Source: Aminiphilus circumscriptus DSM 16581 (GTDB lineage: Bacteria; Synergistota; Synergistia; Synergistales; Aminiphilaceae). Taken from it: a DNA stretch of 64,000 bases. The stretch spans positions 1,178,001 through 1,242,000 of the forward strand of contig NZ_JAFY01000002.1 of assembly GCF_000526375.1 (NCBI RefSeq). Direction: 5' to 3'. Shown here piece by piece: positions 32,615-40,714 of the stretch (the first letter of the stretch is position 1; each line of letters starts with the position of its first letter). The position numbers and the translations under genes are program-made. Under the pieces are notes generated by a model. The model was given only the letters and a program-made list of their open reading frames with translations. It was not told the origin of the DNA and searched no databases.

Positions 32615-32970
32615 GGTTCTTCATCACCTCCATGAAGGCGAGTCTCTTCTTTCCGAATCTCCGGCAGAGTCTCCGAAGGAGTCCTCCGTGCCCTTTTTCG
32701 TGTGCGGGCGTCCCCTCGCGGGGAGAAAACGTCCCTCGGCAAGGGATTGTTCCCGGAGCCGCCGAGAGCGGCGATGTCCGCGGAACCGGAATCTTGCGCC
32801 GGAATGGCCCCGTAGAAGCCGCCGGGGCAGCGTTCTCAATGTTTTCCGAGGTGACGCGCATCGTCCTCCTCTCCCGTCGTTGGTGTTCCTTTCTTCGTGT
32901 TCTTTTCAGGAGAACCAACAGGCGCGGTGTCAGAAAATCATAGCAGAACAATGCTGCAACATGCAAGAAG
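32615..32970 (-). promoter_or_regulatory. Promoter and ~310-nt leader of the cyclase gene
   Basis: Minus-strand TTGCAT (32961-32966), 18 nt, TATGAT (32937-32942). The transcript would have a leader of about 310 nt. A GAGGAGG ribosome site precedes an ATG at 32861, whose frame runs on across the cyclase gene in another phase. No known riboswitch recognised. Confidence 0.45.
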
Positions 32971-33161
32971 ACGGAGTGTCGTGGCAGTTGGAAGAGACGC
33001 TCTCGCGGACAGGTCGTGTCCGTACCCTTTCGTTCTCCGGAAAAACCGTGAGAAGGAAGCGTGATCCGGACACGAGCATGACGAAAAAAGCACGAGCGGG
33101 GCTCCTTTCGGATGTCCCGCTCCGGCGTCGAACGGATCCGGACCGATCCGAACCGGTTGGC

Positions 33162-34901
33162 CTACTTTCCCTTCGGTTGCTCGTACGTTGTGGGACCCGA
33201 AGGCCACGATGTGGTCTCCAGCCATTCCCGGGGATAGCCCAGGGGCTGGCCGATCCTGCCGCCCTCCGTGAGCAGCCCGTCGTTGTACTTCACGATGAGT
33301 TCCTCCGCGAGGTCCCACCATTTCGCCAGCGTCTCCGCGGTGTTGCGTTCCCCGAAGTCCGTGAGGAACTTTCGAGCTTTCGCGGGGTCTGTCCGGTGGA
33401 GGTCGAGAGCCTTTCGTTCGACGATTTCCAGGTTCGCGAGGAAGGCTGTTTCGAGCTGTTCCTGCAGGGCGGCGATCTCCTTGTGCATATAGCTGTACTT
33501 GAGTCCCGCGTAGTTCGCCAGGAAATTGATGGTCCACCAGGCGCTCTCCCGGGAGAATTTCGTCGTGTCGCAGACCTCCACGGAGCGGGGCAGTCCGTTC
33601 ACTCCCACGTGAAAGGGGAGGAACACCGTGTCCGACGGTTTGTCCAGGCCGAGCCACATGCGGCCCCCGATGGGAGCGGGCAGCCATCCCCGGGCCTGGT
33701 TGACGAAAACATAGCCGCAATAGGTGACGGAGAGGGGACGCTCCCACGCGCCGTCGAGCTTCCGCGAGGGGTCTCCCACGTCGCCCGCACCGTCGTAGGG
33801 ACCGTAGAAACGGTCGGGGTAGCCGAAGGGGCCGGCGGCGACGCCCTGGGTGAGGTCGAACTCCGTCCCTTCGTAATGGTCGCGGTGCAGGCGCATCACG
33901 TCACGGACGGAGAGTTTTCTGTCGGGCTTGACCGAGAAGGGATACTCCCGGGTGTATCCGTCCTCCACCCAGGGAGAGAAGTTTTTCGACGGGGCAACCA
34001 GAGAGAACACCCGCCACACTCTCCGGAGGGAGTAATAGGGGTGGTTGTATTCGCCGAGGCTCACCGTTTTCAGCCAGTCGAGCTTCCCCTCCTCGGGTTT
34101 CCACCAGCCGTGTTTCTGCGCCACCTCGTGGAGGTTTTTCGAGTACATCATGTCCGGATCGTCCGGATCGACCTCCCGGATGCGGAACTGGTTCGCCGCA
34201 ACGAAGATCTCTCCGTCGGGAACTTTCTTCGCCACCCACAGCCCGCCCGTTCCTTCGGGAGACGGGGCCATTTCGATGACCCATCCCTCCTCCGTGTCCG
34301 CCACGGGGAGCGTCTCTCCGGTGCCGTACAGGCCGTAGGTCTCGATGAGTTCGCCGATGAGGCGGATGGCCTCCCGGGCGGTGCGGCAGCGCTCCAGGGC
34401 GATGCGGGAGAGTTCGGCGGAGTAGAGGATCCGCTTGCCCGGCTCGGGCTCCGGGGAGACCTTCGCGCCGTCGGTGCACTCCCCGAACATGAGCTGGTGT
34501 TCGTTCATGATGCCGTAGCTGCCGTCGAAGTAAGCGTAGGTCTCGGCCACCTGGGGAATCCGGCCGAGGGGGACGGACAAGGGGCCTCCCGTATCGTAAC
34601 CGGGGCCTCTTTCTGCAGTGACCATGCGGGGATAAACGAACGCATTGTACTGGGGAAACTCGCCCATGGCCGCGGCGGTGCAGTAGACGCTCCGCATGGC
34701 ACCGGGGGCGAATTTCCGGGCCGGGATGTAGAGAATGCGCTGGTCCATGAGATCGTTGTCGTCCGAGTGGGAGACCATGACCGATCCGTCGGTGGTGGCC
34801 CCCTTCGTGACGAGAATGGTGGTGCATCCCTCTCCGGCCGTGGCAAGAAAGAGCAACAGCAACGGCAGGAGCAGCGCGGTGGAAGGTCTTCTTTTGTTCA
34901 T
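33162..34901 (-). CDS. Secreted C69-family dipeptidase (1)
   Basis: 579 residues with a signal peptide ending just before Cys26 (EGCTTILV). In C69 (PepD) enzymes this Cys becomes the N-terminal nucleophile after processing. Further family features are TDGSVMVSHSDDND and IPQVAETYAYFDGSYGIMNEHQL. It hydrolyses dipeptides outside the membrane and supplies amino acids for fermentation. It is longer than PepD (about 470) because of insertions. ATG at 34901. Divergent from the hyd maturation operon. One of three paralogues in the window. Confidence 0.88.
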   Translation of the reverse strand: MNKRRPSTALLLPLLLLFLATAGEGCTTILVTKGATTDGSVMVSHSDDNDLMDQRILYIPARKFAPGAMRSVYCTAAAMGEFPQYNAFVYPRMVTAERGPGYDTGGPLSVPLGRIPQVAETYAYFDGSYGIMNEHQLMFGECTDGAKVSPEPEPGKRILYSAELSRIALERCRTAREAIRLIGELIETYGLYGTGETLPVADTEEGWVIEMAPSPEGTGGLWVAKKVPDGEIFVAANQFRIREVDPDDPDMMYSKNLHEVAQKHGWWKPEEGKLDWLKTVSLGEYNHPYYSLRRVWRVFSLVAPSKNFSPWVEDGYTREYPFSVKPDRKLSVRDVMRLHRDHYEGTEFDLTQGVAAGPFGYPDRFYGPYDGAGDVGDPSRKLDGAWERPLSVTYCGYVFVNQARGWLPAPIGGRMWLGLDKPSDTVFLPFHVGVNGLPRSVEVCDTTKFSRESAWWTINFLANYAGLKYSYMHKEIAALQEQLETAFLANLEIVERKALDLHRTDPAKARKFLTDFGERNTAETLAKWWDLAEELIVKYNDGLLTEGGRIGQPLGYPREWLETTSWPSGPTTYEQPKGK

Positions 34902-34937
34902 TGAAACTCCTCCTCGTCAGTAGGAAACCTGTTTCCA

Positions 34938-34965
34938 AGTATATTCGACCGACGGAGTTTTTCAA
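34938..34965 (-). promoter_or_regulatory. Promoter of dipeptidase 1
   Basis: TTGAAA (34960-34965), 16 nt, TATACT (34938-34943) on the minus strand. Confidence 0.55.
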
Positions 34966-35040
34966 GGCCGGAGGTTTCGCGATTGCCCTGCGGAGAAACG
35001 CTGCAGGTGCGGAATGGACAAGCAGGTGAAAAAAAGCACT

Positions 35041-35069
35041 TTGCTTTTTTCCCTGTCTGGAGGTAGAGT
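35041..35069 (+). promoter_or_regulatory. Promoter of the hydrogenase maturation operon
   Basis: TTGCTT (35041-35046), 17 nt, TAGAGT (35064-35069), 77 nt before the first gene. Confidence 0.5.
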
Positions 35070-35145
35070 AGCGGATGTCTGCGAAACGGGATCAGTTCCG
35101 GTTTCAAGGATCTCCCCAAAACCTATCCGATCCGGAGGACGTCCG

Positions 35146-35433
35146 ATGGAGAAGAGACTGGCGGTCATCGTCATCCTCGTGACAAAGAAGGACAACATCC
35201 GACAACTGAACCTCATCCTCTCCGATTATGCCCATCTCATCCTCGGTCGCATGGGGTTGCCCATGCGTGAGCGCTCGTTGAGCATCATCTCTCTCATCGT
35301 GGAGGGAACCACCGACGAACTCGGAGCGCTTGCGGGAAAAATCGGACGGCTCGGGGGGATCTCCGTGAAATCGGTTCTGACCAAGACGAAGGAGGCCGAT
35401 CATGGTGGATCCCCTGAAGAAATCCTTTCTTGA
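35146..35433 (+). CDS. TM1266-type iron-only hydrogenase system regulator
   Basis: 95 residues of the small ferredoxin-like/ACT-like TM1266 family (MEKRLAVIVILVTKKDNIRQLNLILSDYAHLILGRMGLP, then ISLIVEGTTDELGALAGKIGRLGGISVKSV). The family is typically encoded with hydE, hydF and hydG and is thought to regulate the system; the exact role is unknown. GGAGG lies before the ATG. Its 3' end overlaps hydG by 32 nt. Confidence 0.85.
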   Translation: MEKRLAVIVILVTKKDNIRQLNLILSDYAHLILGRMGLPMRERSLSIISLIVEGTTDELGALAGKIGRLGGISVKSVLTKTKEADHGGSPEEILS

Positions 35434-36796
35434 CGTACCCCGTCTGCGAAAACTCAGCAGGCGCACTGCACCGACGCAGCGGGAAGTGCTTTGTATCCTC
35501 GAGAAGGCAAGGGAACTCAAGGGGTTGTCGGTGGAAGAGACCGCAGCGCTCCTGTGCGTAGACTCTCCCGAGATGATCCGTGCGTTGCTCGACGTGGCGG
35601 GATATGCCAAGGAAACCATTTACGGGAGGCGCATGGTGCTTTTCGCACCGCTCTATATCGGGAACACCTGTTCGAATTCCTGTCTGTACTGCGCGTTTCG
35701 CAAGGAAAACACCCGTCTCCGGCGCGCCGTGCTCACCGCGGATCAGATCCGCACGGAAGCCGAGATGCTTCTCCGGGAAGGACACAAGCGGATCGTGATG
35801 CTCTGCGGCGAGTCGAGCGACAATGATCTCGACCATTTTCTCTCGGCCATCCGGACGGTATACGAGACTCGCGTCGGGAAAAATTCCATCCGCCGCATCA
35901 ATGTGGAAATCGCCCCCCTCGATGTGGAGGGATTCCGTCGCCTGAAAGAGGCGAAAATCGGCACCTATATCTGCTTTCAGGAAACCTATGATCCGGATTT
36001 GTACGCGGCGTATCACCCGTCGGGGCCGAAAGCGGACTATCTCAACCGCCTCATGGTAATGGACCGGGCCATGGAGGGTGGCATCGATGACGTGGGTCTG
36101 GGGGTTCTCTTCGGATTGGGGGACTACCGCTTCGAAGTCCTGGCTCTGATGGAACATGCCCTTCACCTCGAAGAAACCTTCGGCTGCGGCCCGCACACGG
36201 TGAGCGTGCCGCGCATCGAGCCCGCGGAGGGAACTCCCTTCACGGAGCACATTCCCTATGCCGTGTCGGACGACGATTTCCGGAAGATCATCGCGGTGAT
36301 CCGCCTCGCCATGCCCTACACGGGCATCATTCTTTCCACACGGGAATCGGAGGGGCTGCGCAACGAGCTTTTCAGGTACGGCGTCAGCCAGATCTCCGCC
36401 GGTTCGCGCACGAATCCAGGCGCCTATGCCGACGCGGCGTCGGAGTGTTCGGGAAGCCAATTCTCCCTCGGGGATCACCGCTCTCTCGACGAGGTGATCG
36501 AAACATTGATCGACCAGGAATTCATTCCTTCCTTCTGCACGGGGTGCTATCGAAAAGGGCGCGTCGGCCGGGATTTCATGGATCTCGCCAAACCGGGACT
36601 CATACAGCGATTCTGCATGCCGAACGGCCTGTTCACCTTTCAGGAATACCTGGAGGATTTTGCTTCTCCCACCGTTCGCACAAAGGGGAAAAAGCTCATC
36701 GGAAGGCTTGTGGAGGCCGCCCATGAGGAGCAGCGACCGAAGATCGTCGATAACCTGCGCCTGATCGAATCGGGTGCAAGGGATGTGTATTTCTGA
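35402..36796 (+). CDS. hydG: [FeFe]-hydrogenase H-cluster radical SAM maturase HydG
   Basis: 464 residues. The radical SAM cluster CxxxCxxC is at Cys90, 94, 97 (TCSNSCLYC). The C-terminal auxiliary cluster motif CTGCYRKGRVGRDFMDLAKPG (Cys379, 382) binds the dangler iron. HydG cleaves tyrosine to give CO and CN- as an Fe(CO)2(CN)cysteine synthon. AAGGAGG precedes the ATG. Translationally linked to the regulator before it and to hydE after it (TGATG). Confidence 0.93.
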   Translation: MVDPLKKSFLDVPRLRKLSRRTAPTQREVLCILEKARELKGLSVEETAALLCVDSPEMIRALLDVAGYAKETIYGRRMVLFAPLYIGNTCSNSCLYCAFRKENTRLRRAVLTADQIRTEAEMLLREGHKRIVMLCGESSDNDLDHFLSAIRTVYETRVGKNSIRRINVEIAPLDVEGFRRLKEAKIGTYICFQETYDPDLYAAYHPSGPKADYLNRLMVMDRAMEGGIDDVGLGVLFGLGDYRFEVLALMEHALHLEETFGCGPHTVSVPRIEPAEGTPFTEHIPYAVSDDDFRKIIAVIRLAMPYTGIILSTRESEGLRNELFRYGVSQISAGSRTNPGAYADAASECSGSQFSLGDHRSLDEVIETLIDQEFIPSFCTGCYRKGRVGRDFMDLAKPGLIQRFCMPNGLFTFQEYLEDFASPTVRTKGKKLIGRLVEAAHEEQRPKIVDNLRLIESGARDVYF

Positions 36797-37821
36797 TGTG
36801 GGGGGCGCCTATGAACAGCGCCGATCTGCGGGCGTTCGCCGAGGGCCGGACTCTCGACGCGCTCCGCGGCGAAGCGAACGCTCTCTGCGAATCGGTCTGG
36901 GGCAAGAGGGTCTTTGTGAGAGGACTCATCGAGTTCTCCAATCATTGCGCGAGGAACTGCCTCTACTGCGGCATCCGCGGCGCCAACACCAGGGTGTCCC
37001 GCTATCGCCTTTCCTCCGATGAAATCGTCGAAATCGTCCGGGAGGGTTTCCGCCTCGGCATTCGCACCTTCGTCCTGCAGGGAGGCGAGGATCCGTTCCT
37101 CTCGGTGCTCGATCATTGCCGCACGGTGGAGCGCATCAAGGATGCGACGGAAGGAACGGCTGCGATCACCCTGAGCCTGGGCATCCGCTCCCGGAGCGAG
37201 TACGCGGCGTTGAAAGCGGCGGGCGCCGACCGCTATCTTCTCCGTTTCGAGACGAGCGACGAGACCCTGCACACCCGCCTGCGCGACGGCGTGCCCTTCG
37301 CGGCGCGCAGGCGGGCTCTGGATGATCTGAAGGAGCTGGACTACGAAGTGGGGTCCGGTTTCATGACCGGACTGCCCGGAGAAACCGAGGAGACGTTCTA
37401 CGAGAACGTTCGCCTCTGCAAGACCCTCGAACTGGACATGGTGGGCATAGGTCCCTTCATCCCCCATCCGGACACGCCGCTCTGGAGCGACGCACCTCCC
37501 TCCCTCGAAAGAACGCTCCGGGCGGTGGCGCTGGTGCGCCTGCTGCTGCCCATGGCGAACATGCCCGCCACGACCGCGGCGGGGTCCATCGATCCTCTCG
37601 GGCGAGAAAAGATGCTGCTCTCCGGCGCCAATGTGCTCATGCCCAACCTGTCCCCCTCGGAGGCGAAGCGGCACTATCTTCTCTATCCCGGCAAGGTGTG
37701 TCTGGACGAGGACGGTTCTTCCTGCCTGAAGTGCCTGAGGGCGCGCGTTCTTCGGCTGGGAAAGGAACTGGTCTTCGACCGGGGAGACTCCAGGAGTGCG
37801 GCGTTGCGCCATGTGGGATGA
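36796..37821 (+). CDS. hydE: [FeFe]-hydrogenase H-cluster radical SAM maturase HydE
   Basis: 341 residues. Radical SAM CxxxCxxC is at Cys51, 55, 58 (HCARNCLYCGI), followed by LQGGEDPF, GFMTGLPGETEETFYENV and PFIPHPDTPL, all typical of HydE/biotin synthase-like enzymes. HydE processes the HydG product to make the dinuclear iron precursor. The start at 36796 overlaps the hydG stop; an alternative ATG is at 36811. The end overlaps the aspartase gene by 11 nt. Confidence 0.92.
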   Translation: MWGAPMNSADLRAFAEGRTLDALRGEANALCESVWGKRVFVRGLIEFSNHCARNCLYCGIRGANTRVSRYRLSSDEIVEIVREGFRLGIRTFVLQGGEDPFLSVLDHCRTVERIKDATEGTAAITLSLGIRSRSEYAALKAAGADRYLLRFETSDETLHTRLRDGVPFAARRRALDDLKELDYEVGSGFMTGLPGETEETFYENVRLCKTLELDMVGIGPFIPHPDTPLWSDAPPSLERTLRAVALVRLLLPMANMPATTAAGSIDPLGREKMLLSGANVLMPNLSPSEAKRHYLLYPGKVCLDEDGSSCLKCLRARVLRLGKELVFDRGDSRSAALRHVG

Positions 37822-39160
37822 CGTGACGTTTGGTCCCGAAACCGCCGCCGCGCTGCGTAATTTCGGCGAAGGAAGAACGCCGCCGCCGCTCGTGAGAGCG
37901 CTGGCGGAGGTGAAGCTCGCCTGTCTCCGGGCGGTGCAGGAGACGGAGCGGCGATGGTCTCCTGAAGCCTTCGCCGCGCTCGAAGCCGCCTGCGGTGACG
38001 TGGCCTCGGGACGGAGGAACGACCTCTTTCGTCTGCCGCTCTTCCAGGGAGGGGCGGGAACGAGTCTCAACATGAACATGAACGAGGTGCTGGCCTCCCT
38101 GGCATGCGCCTTCTGTGCCGGGCAAGGCCTGGAGACGCGCTTCGATCCTATCGAGGACATCAACCGCCATCAATCGACCAACGACGTGGTGCCCACCGCC
38201 GTTACCGTCGCGCTCTACCGGCTGCTCTGTCTCGCGGAGCACCAGGTCATCGCGCTGCAGGAAGCGCTGGTGGAGCGGGAGCGGCGGTTCGAAAATCTTC
38301 TGATGGAAGGGCGCACGGAGATGCAGTCCGCGCTCCCCATCACGCTGGGGCAGGTGTTCGGTGCCTGGGCTGGGGCGGTGGAGCGCGACCGCTGGCGGAT
38401 GAACAAACTGAAGGAGCGCATCCGCACCGTTCCTCTCGGCGGCACGGCCATCGGCACGTGTTTTGCCGCTCCGCGGCCGTACATCCACGCGGCGGAGCGG
38501 GCGCTCCGGTCCGTCACGCAACTGCCCCTCTGTCGAAGCCAGAACCTTCCGGACGAGACAGCGCATCTCGACAAGTGGGGGGAGCTCGCGAACGGCTTCT
38601 CCCTCTGTGCGATCAACCTGTTCAAGATGTGCGGCGATTTTCTGCTCTACACGTCGTCCATGTCCGGCGAGATGGAGCACCCCAAGGTACAGGCGGGATC
38701 GTCGATCATGGCGGCGAAGACGAACCCGGTGCTCCTCGAGCACGTGCGCGGCCTCGCGGTGCACATTCAGGGCGAGGCGTGGAAGGTAGGGCAGTACGTC
38801 GCCCTGGGGACGCTGCAGTTGAATTCCTATCTGCCCCATCTGTGCGCCTCTCTGCTGGAGGCCGGGGATTCCCTCGTTCGGGCCGTTTCTTCCTTCCGCC
38901 TCGATTTCCTCGGGGGGCTCCGGGTGAATGCGACGCGGATGGATCGCACTCTCGCGGGATCCCTCGCGATGATGAACGCCCTCGGGCCGAAGCTTGGCTA
39001 CCATTGCGTCAAAAGACTGTACGAGAACGGCGAGGCTCTTCCCGCTTCCCTGGAGGAGCTTGTCGCTCTGGCGGCGGAGGCCACAGGGAAAGCCCCCGAA
39101 GAGATTCGGGAACTGCTTTCTCCCGGATCCCTCGCGGGAATGAACGGAGGCGACGCATGA
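37811..39160 (+). CDS. Aspartase/fumarase-superfamily lyase in the hyd maturation operon
   Basis: 449 residues of the aspartate ammonia-lyase class. Motifs: QGGAGTSLNMNMNEVLA, NRHQSTNDVVPTA, GTAIGTCF, and the signature loop GSSIMAAKTNPV, which fits GSxxMxxKxN although PG is replaced by AA. It would release ammonia from aspartate to give fumarate. It sits between hydE and hydF with overlaps at both ends (11 nt and ATGA), so it is part of the maturation operon. It may supply ammonia for the azadithiolate bridge of the H-cluster; that link is inference. Confidence 0.88.
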   Translation: MWDDVTFGPETAAALRNFGEGRTPPPLVRALAEVKLACLRAVQETERRWSPEAFAALEAACGDVASGRRNDLFRLPLFQGGAGTSLNMNMNEVLASLACAFCAGQGLETRFDPIEDINRHQSTNDVVPTAVTVALYRLLCLAEHQVIALQEALVERERRFENLLMEGRTEMQSALPITLGQVFGAWAGAVERDRWRMNKLKERIRTVPLGGTAIGTCFAAPRPYIHAAERALRSVTQLPLCRSQNLPDETAHLDKWGELANGFSLCAINLFKMCGDFLLYTSSMSGEMEHPKVQAGSSIMAAKTNPVLLEHVRGLAVHIQGEAWKVGQYVALGTLQLNSYLPHLCASLLEAGDSLVRAVSSFRLDFLGGLRVNATRMDRTLAGSLAMMNALGPKLGYHCVKRLYENGEALPASLEELVALAAEATGKAPEEIRELLSPGSLAGMNGGDA

Positions 39161-40440
39161 AAGGAACACCCCTCGCGGAACAGATGCGCATCGTTCTGGC
39201 AGGCGACCGCAACAGCGGCAAATCGTCGTTGATGAACAACATTTTCGGTCGGGAGATCTCCATCGTCGCGGAGCGCCCCGGCACGACCACCGATCCTGTG
39301 ACGAAGAGTTTCGAACTCGGCGCTCTCGGCGCCGTGGCGTTTTCCGACACCGCCGGACTCGACGACGACGAGTGCGGCATCGGAGAGCTTCGCCGGCGGC
39401 GCACGGAGGAGGTGCTTCAGGAAGGACACGTGCTTCTTTTCGTCACGCCGGGGGATCGGCCGCTCTCGGCGTCGGAGAAGGCGCTGCTCGAAAAGGCCCG
39501 CGTCCGTGACCGCCCCCTCGTCGTGGTTTACACGTTCGCCGACAGGCCCCCGGACCTCTCCAAGGCGGACGCGCTGCGGGGCATGCCGTCGGTGGCGGTG
39601 GACAACCTTTCCGGCAGCGGCGTGAACGATCTGCGCAAACTGCTCCTCTCCGTCGCCGAGGAGATCGAGCCGGAGATCTCTCCTGTGGAGGGACTGGTTC
39701 ACGAGGGGGATCTCGTCCTTCTGGTGACGCCCATCGATCTGGCGGCTCCCAGGGGAAGGCTGATCCTGCCCCAGGTGGAGACCATCCGCGACCTGCTGGA
39801 CCGGGACTGCGGCGCGCTGGTGGTGAAGGAGCGGGAGCTGTTTTCCTTCTACCGCGCCCTTTCGGTGCGTCCCAAAGTGGTGATCTGCGACAGCCAGGTC
39901 TTCAGCAAGGTTGCCGCCGACATTCCCGAGGATCAGCCGCTGACGAGTTTCTCGATTCTCTTCGGGCGCAAGAAAGGGGACCTCGTCACGTACATACGGG
40001 GCTTGCGGGCGCTCTCAGACGTGCCGCCCGGTGCCCGCATTCTCGTGCTGGAATCGTGCAGTCATCATCGGCAGGCGGACGACATCGGCACGGTGAAGAT
40101 TCCGAGGCTTTTCAAGCAGCTCGTGCGGATGGATGCGGAATTTTCCTTTGCCCGCGACCTTCCGCCCGAGGAGGAACTCGGAAAGTACTTCATGGTGATC
40201 ACCTGCGCGGGATGCATGGCGACACGCCTGAAGATCGTCCATCGGTTGAACGTTCTGCGGCGGCTGGGTGTGCACGCGATCAACTACGGACTTTTCCTCG
40301 CATGGGCCAACGGGCTCCTGCCGAGAGCGCTCGAACCGTTTCCCTACGAGCACTCCGTCTTCCTGGAGCCGACGGAGGACTTTCGCCCATCCCTCTCGCA
40401 ACGGAATGGCATGCAGAGCGTCTTGACGGATGGTGCTTGA
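39157..40440 (+). CDS. hydF: [FeFe]-hydrogenase maturation GTPase/scaffold HydF
   Basis: 427 residues. GTPase domain: G1 GDRNSGKSS (16-24), DTAG (64-67), then a dimerisation domain and a C-terminal cluster domain with Cys301-x-His303 and Cys350-x-x-Cys353. The canonical HydF pattern has His before the last CxxC (HCxxC); here it is Thr349 (ITCAGC). HydF assembles and hands the diiron subcluster to HydA. It is the last gene of the operon. The start overlaps the aspartase stop (ATGA). Confidence 0.9.
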   Translation: MKGTPLAEQMRIVLAGDRNSGKSSLMNNIFGREISIVAERPGTTTDPVTKSFELGALGAVAFSDTAGLDDDECGIGELRRRRTEEVLQEGHVLLFVTPGDRPLSASEKALLEKARVRDRPLVVVYTFADRPPDLSKADALRGMPSVAVDNLSGSGVNDLRKLLLSVAEEIEPEISPVEGLVHEGDLVLLVTPIDLAAPRGRLILPQVETIRDLLDRDCGALVVKERELFSFYRALSVRPKVVICDSQVFSKVAADIPEDQPLTSFSILFGRKKGDLVTYIRGLRALSDVPPGARILVLESCSHHRQADDIGTVKIPRLFKQLVRMDAEFSFARDLPPEEELGKYFMVITCAGCMATRLKIVHRLNVLRRLGVHAINYGLFLAWANGLLPRALEPFPYEHSVFLEPTEDFRPSLSQRNGMQSVLTDGA

Positions 40441-40482
40441 CGCATATCGCTCGTCGCCGAGAATAGATAGAAGAAAGGAAAT

Positions 40483-40572
40483 CTCTGAATAAGGCTACGT
40501 CAGCCCAGCAGGGCGCCTCGCAAAGCTTGGTGCGACCCGAGTCAAGGAAAAGCCAAAGGTTTTTATTCAGAG
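40483..40572 (-). repeat. MITE-like 90-bp element, copy C
   Basis: Perfect 10-bp terminal inverted repeats CTCTGAATAA/TTATTCAGAG. Opposite orientation to copies A and B. It lies 43 nt after hydF and before the CocE-like gene. Confidence 0.8.
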
Positions 40573-40714
40573 CTTCCAAAGGGTAGAATGCTGCGTGAAG
40601 CGAGTCACGAAGTGCGATCAAAAAGGAACCAGGCGGATTCCCTCATTTCGCACTCGCGGAAACACGGTGGAACCCGAAGGAGAAACGAACCGGGCAGGAT
40701 GGAGAGCGGGTACG

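Noticed and set aside
32154-32861. Frame starting at 32861 with a strong ribosome site (MRVTSENIE...)
   Set aside because: It runs antiphase through the cyclase gene and becomes Arg/Pro/Gly-rich; kept only as a possible leader signal, not as a gene.
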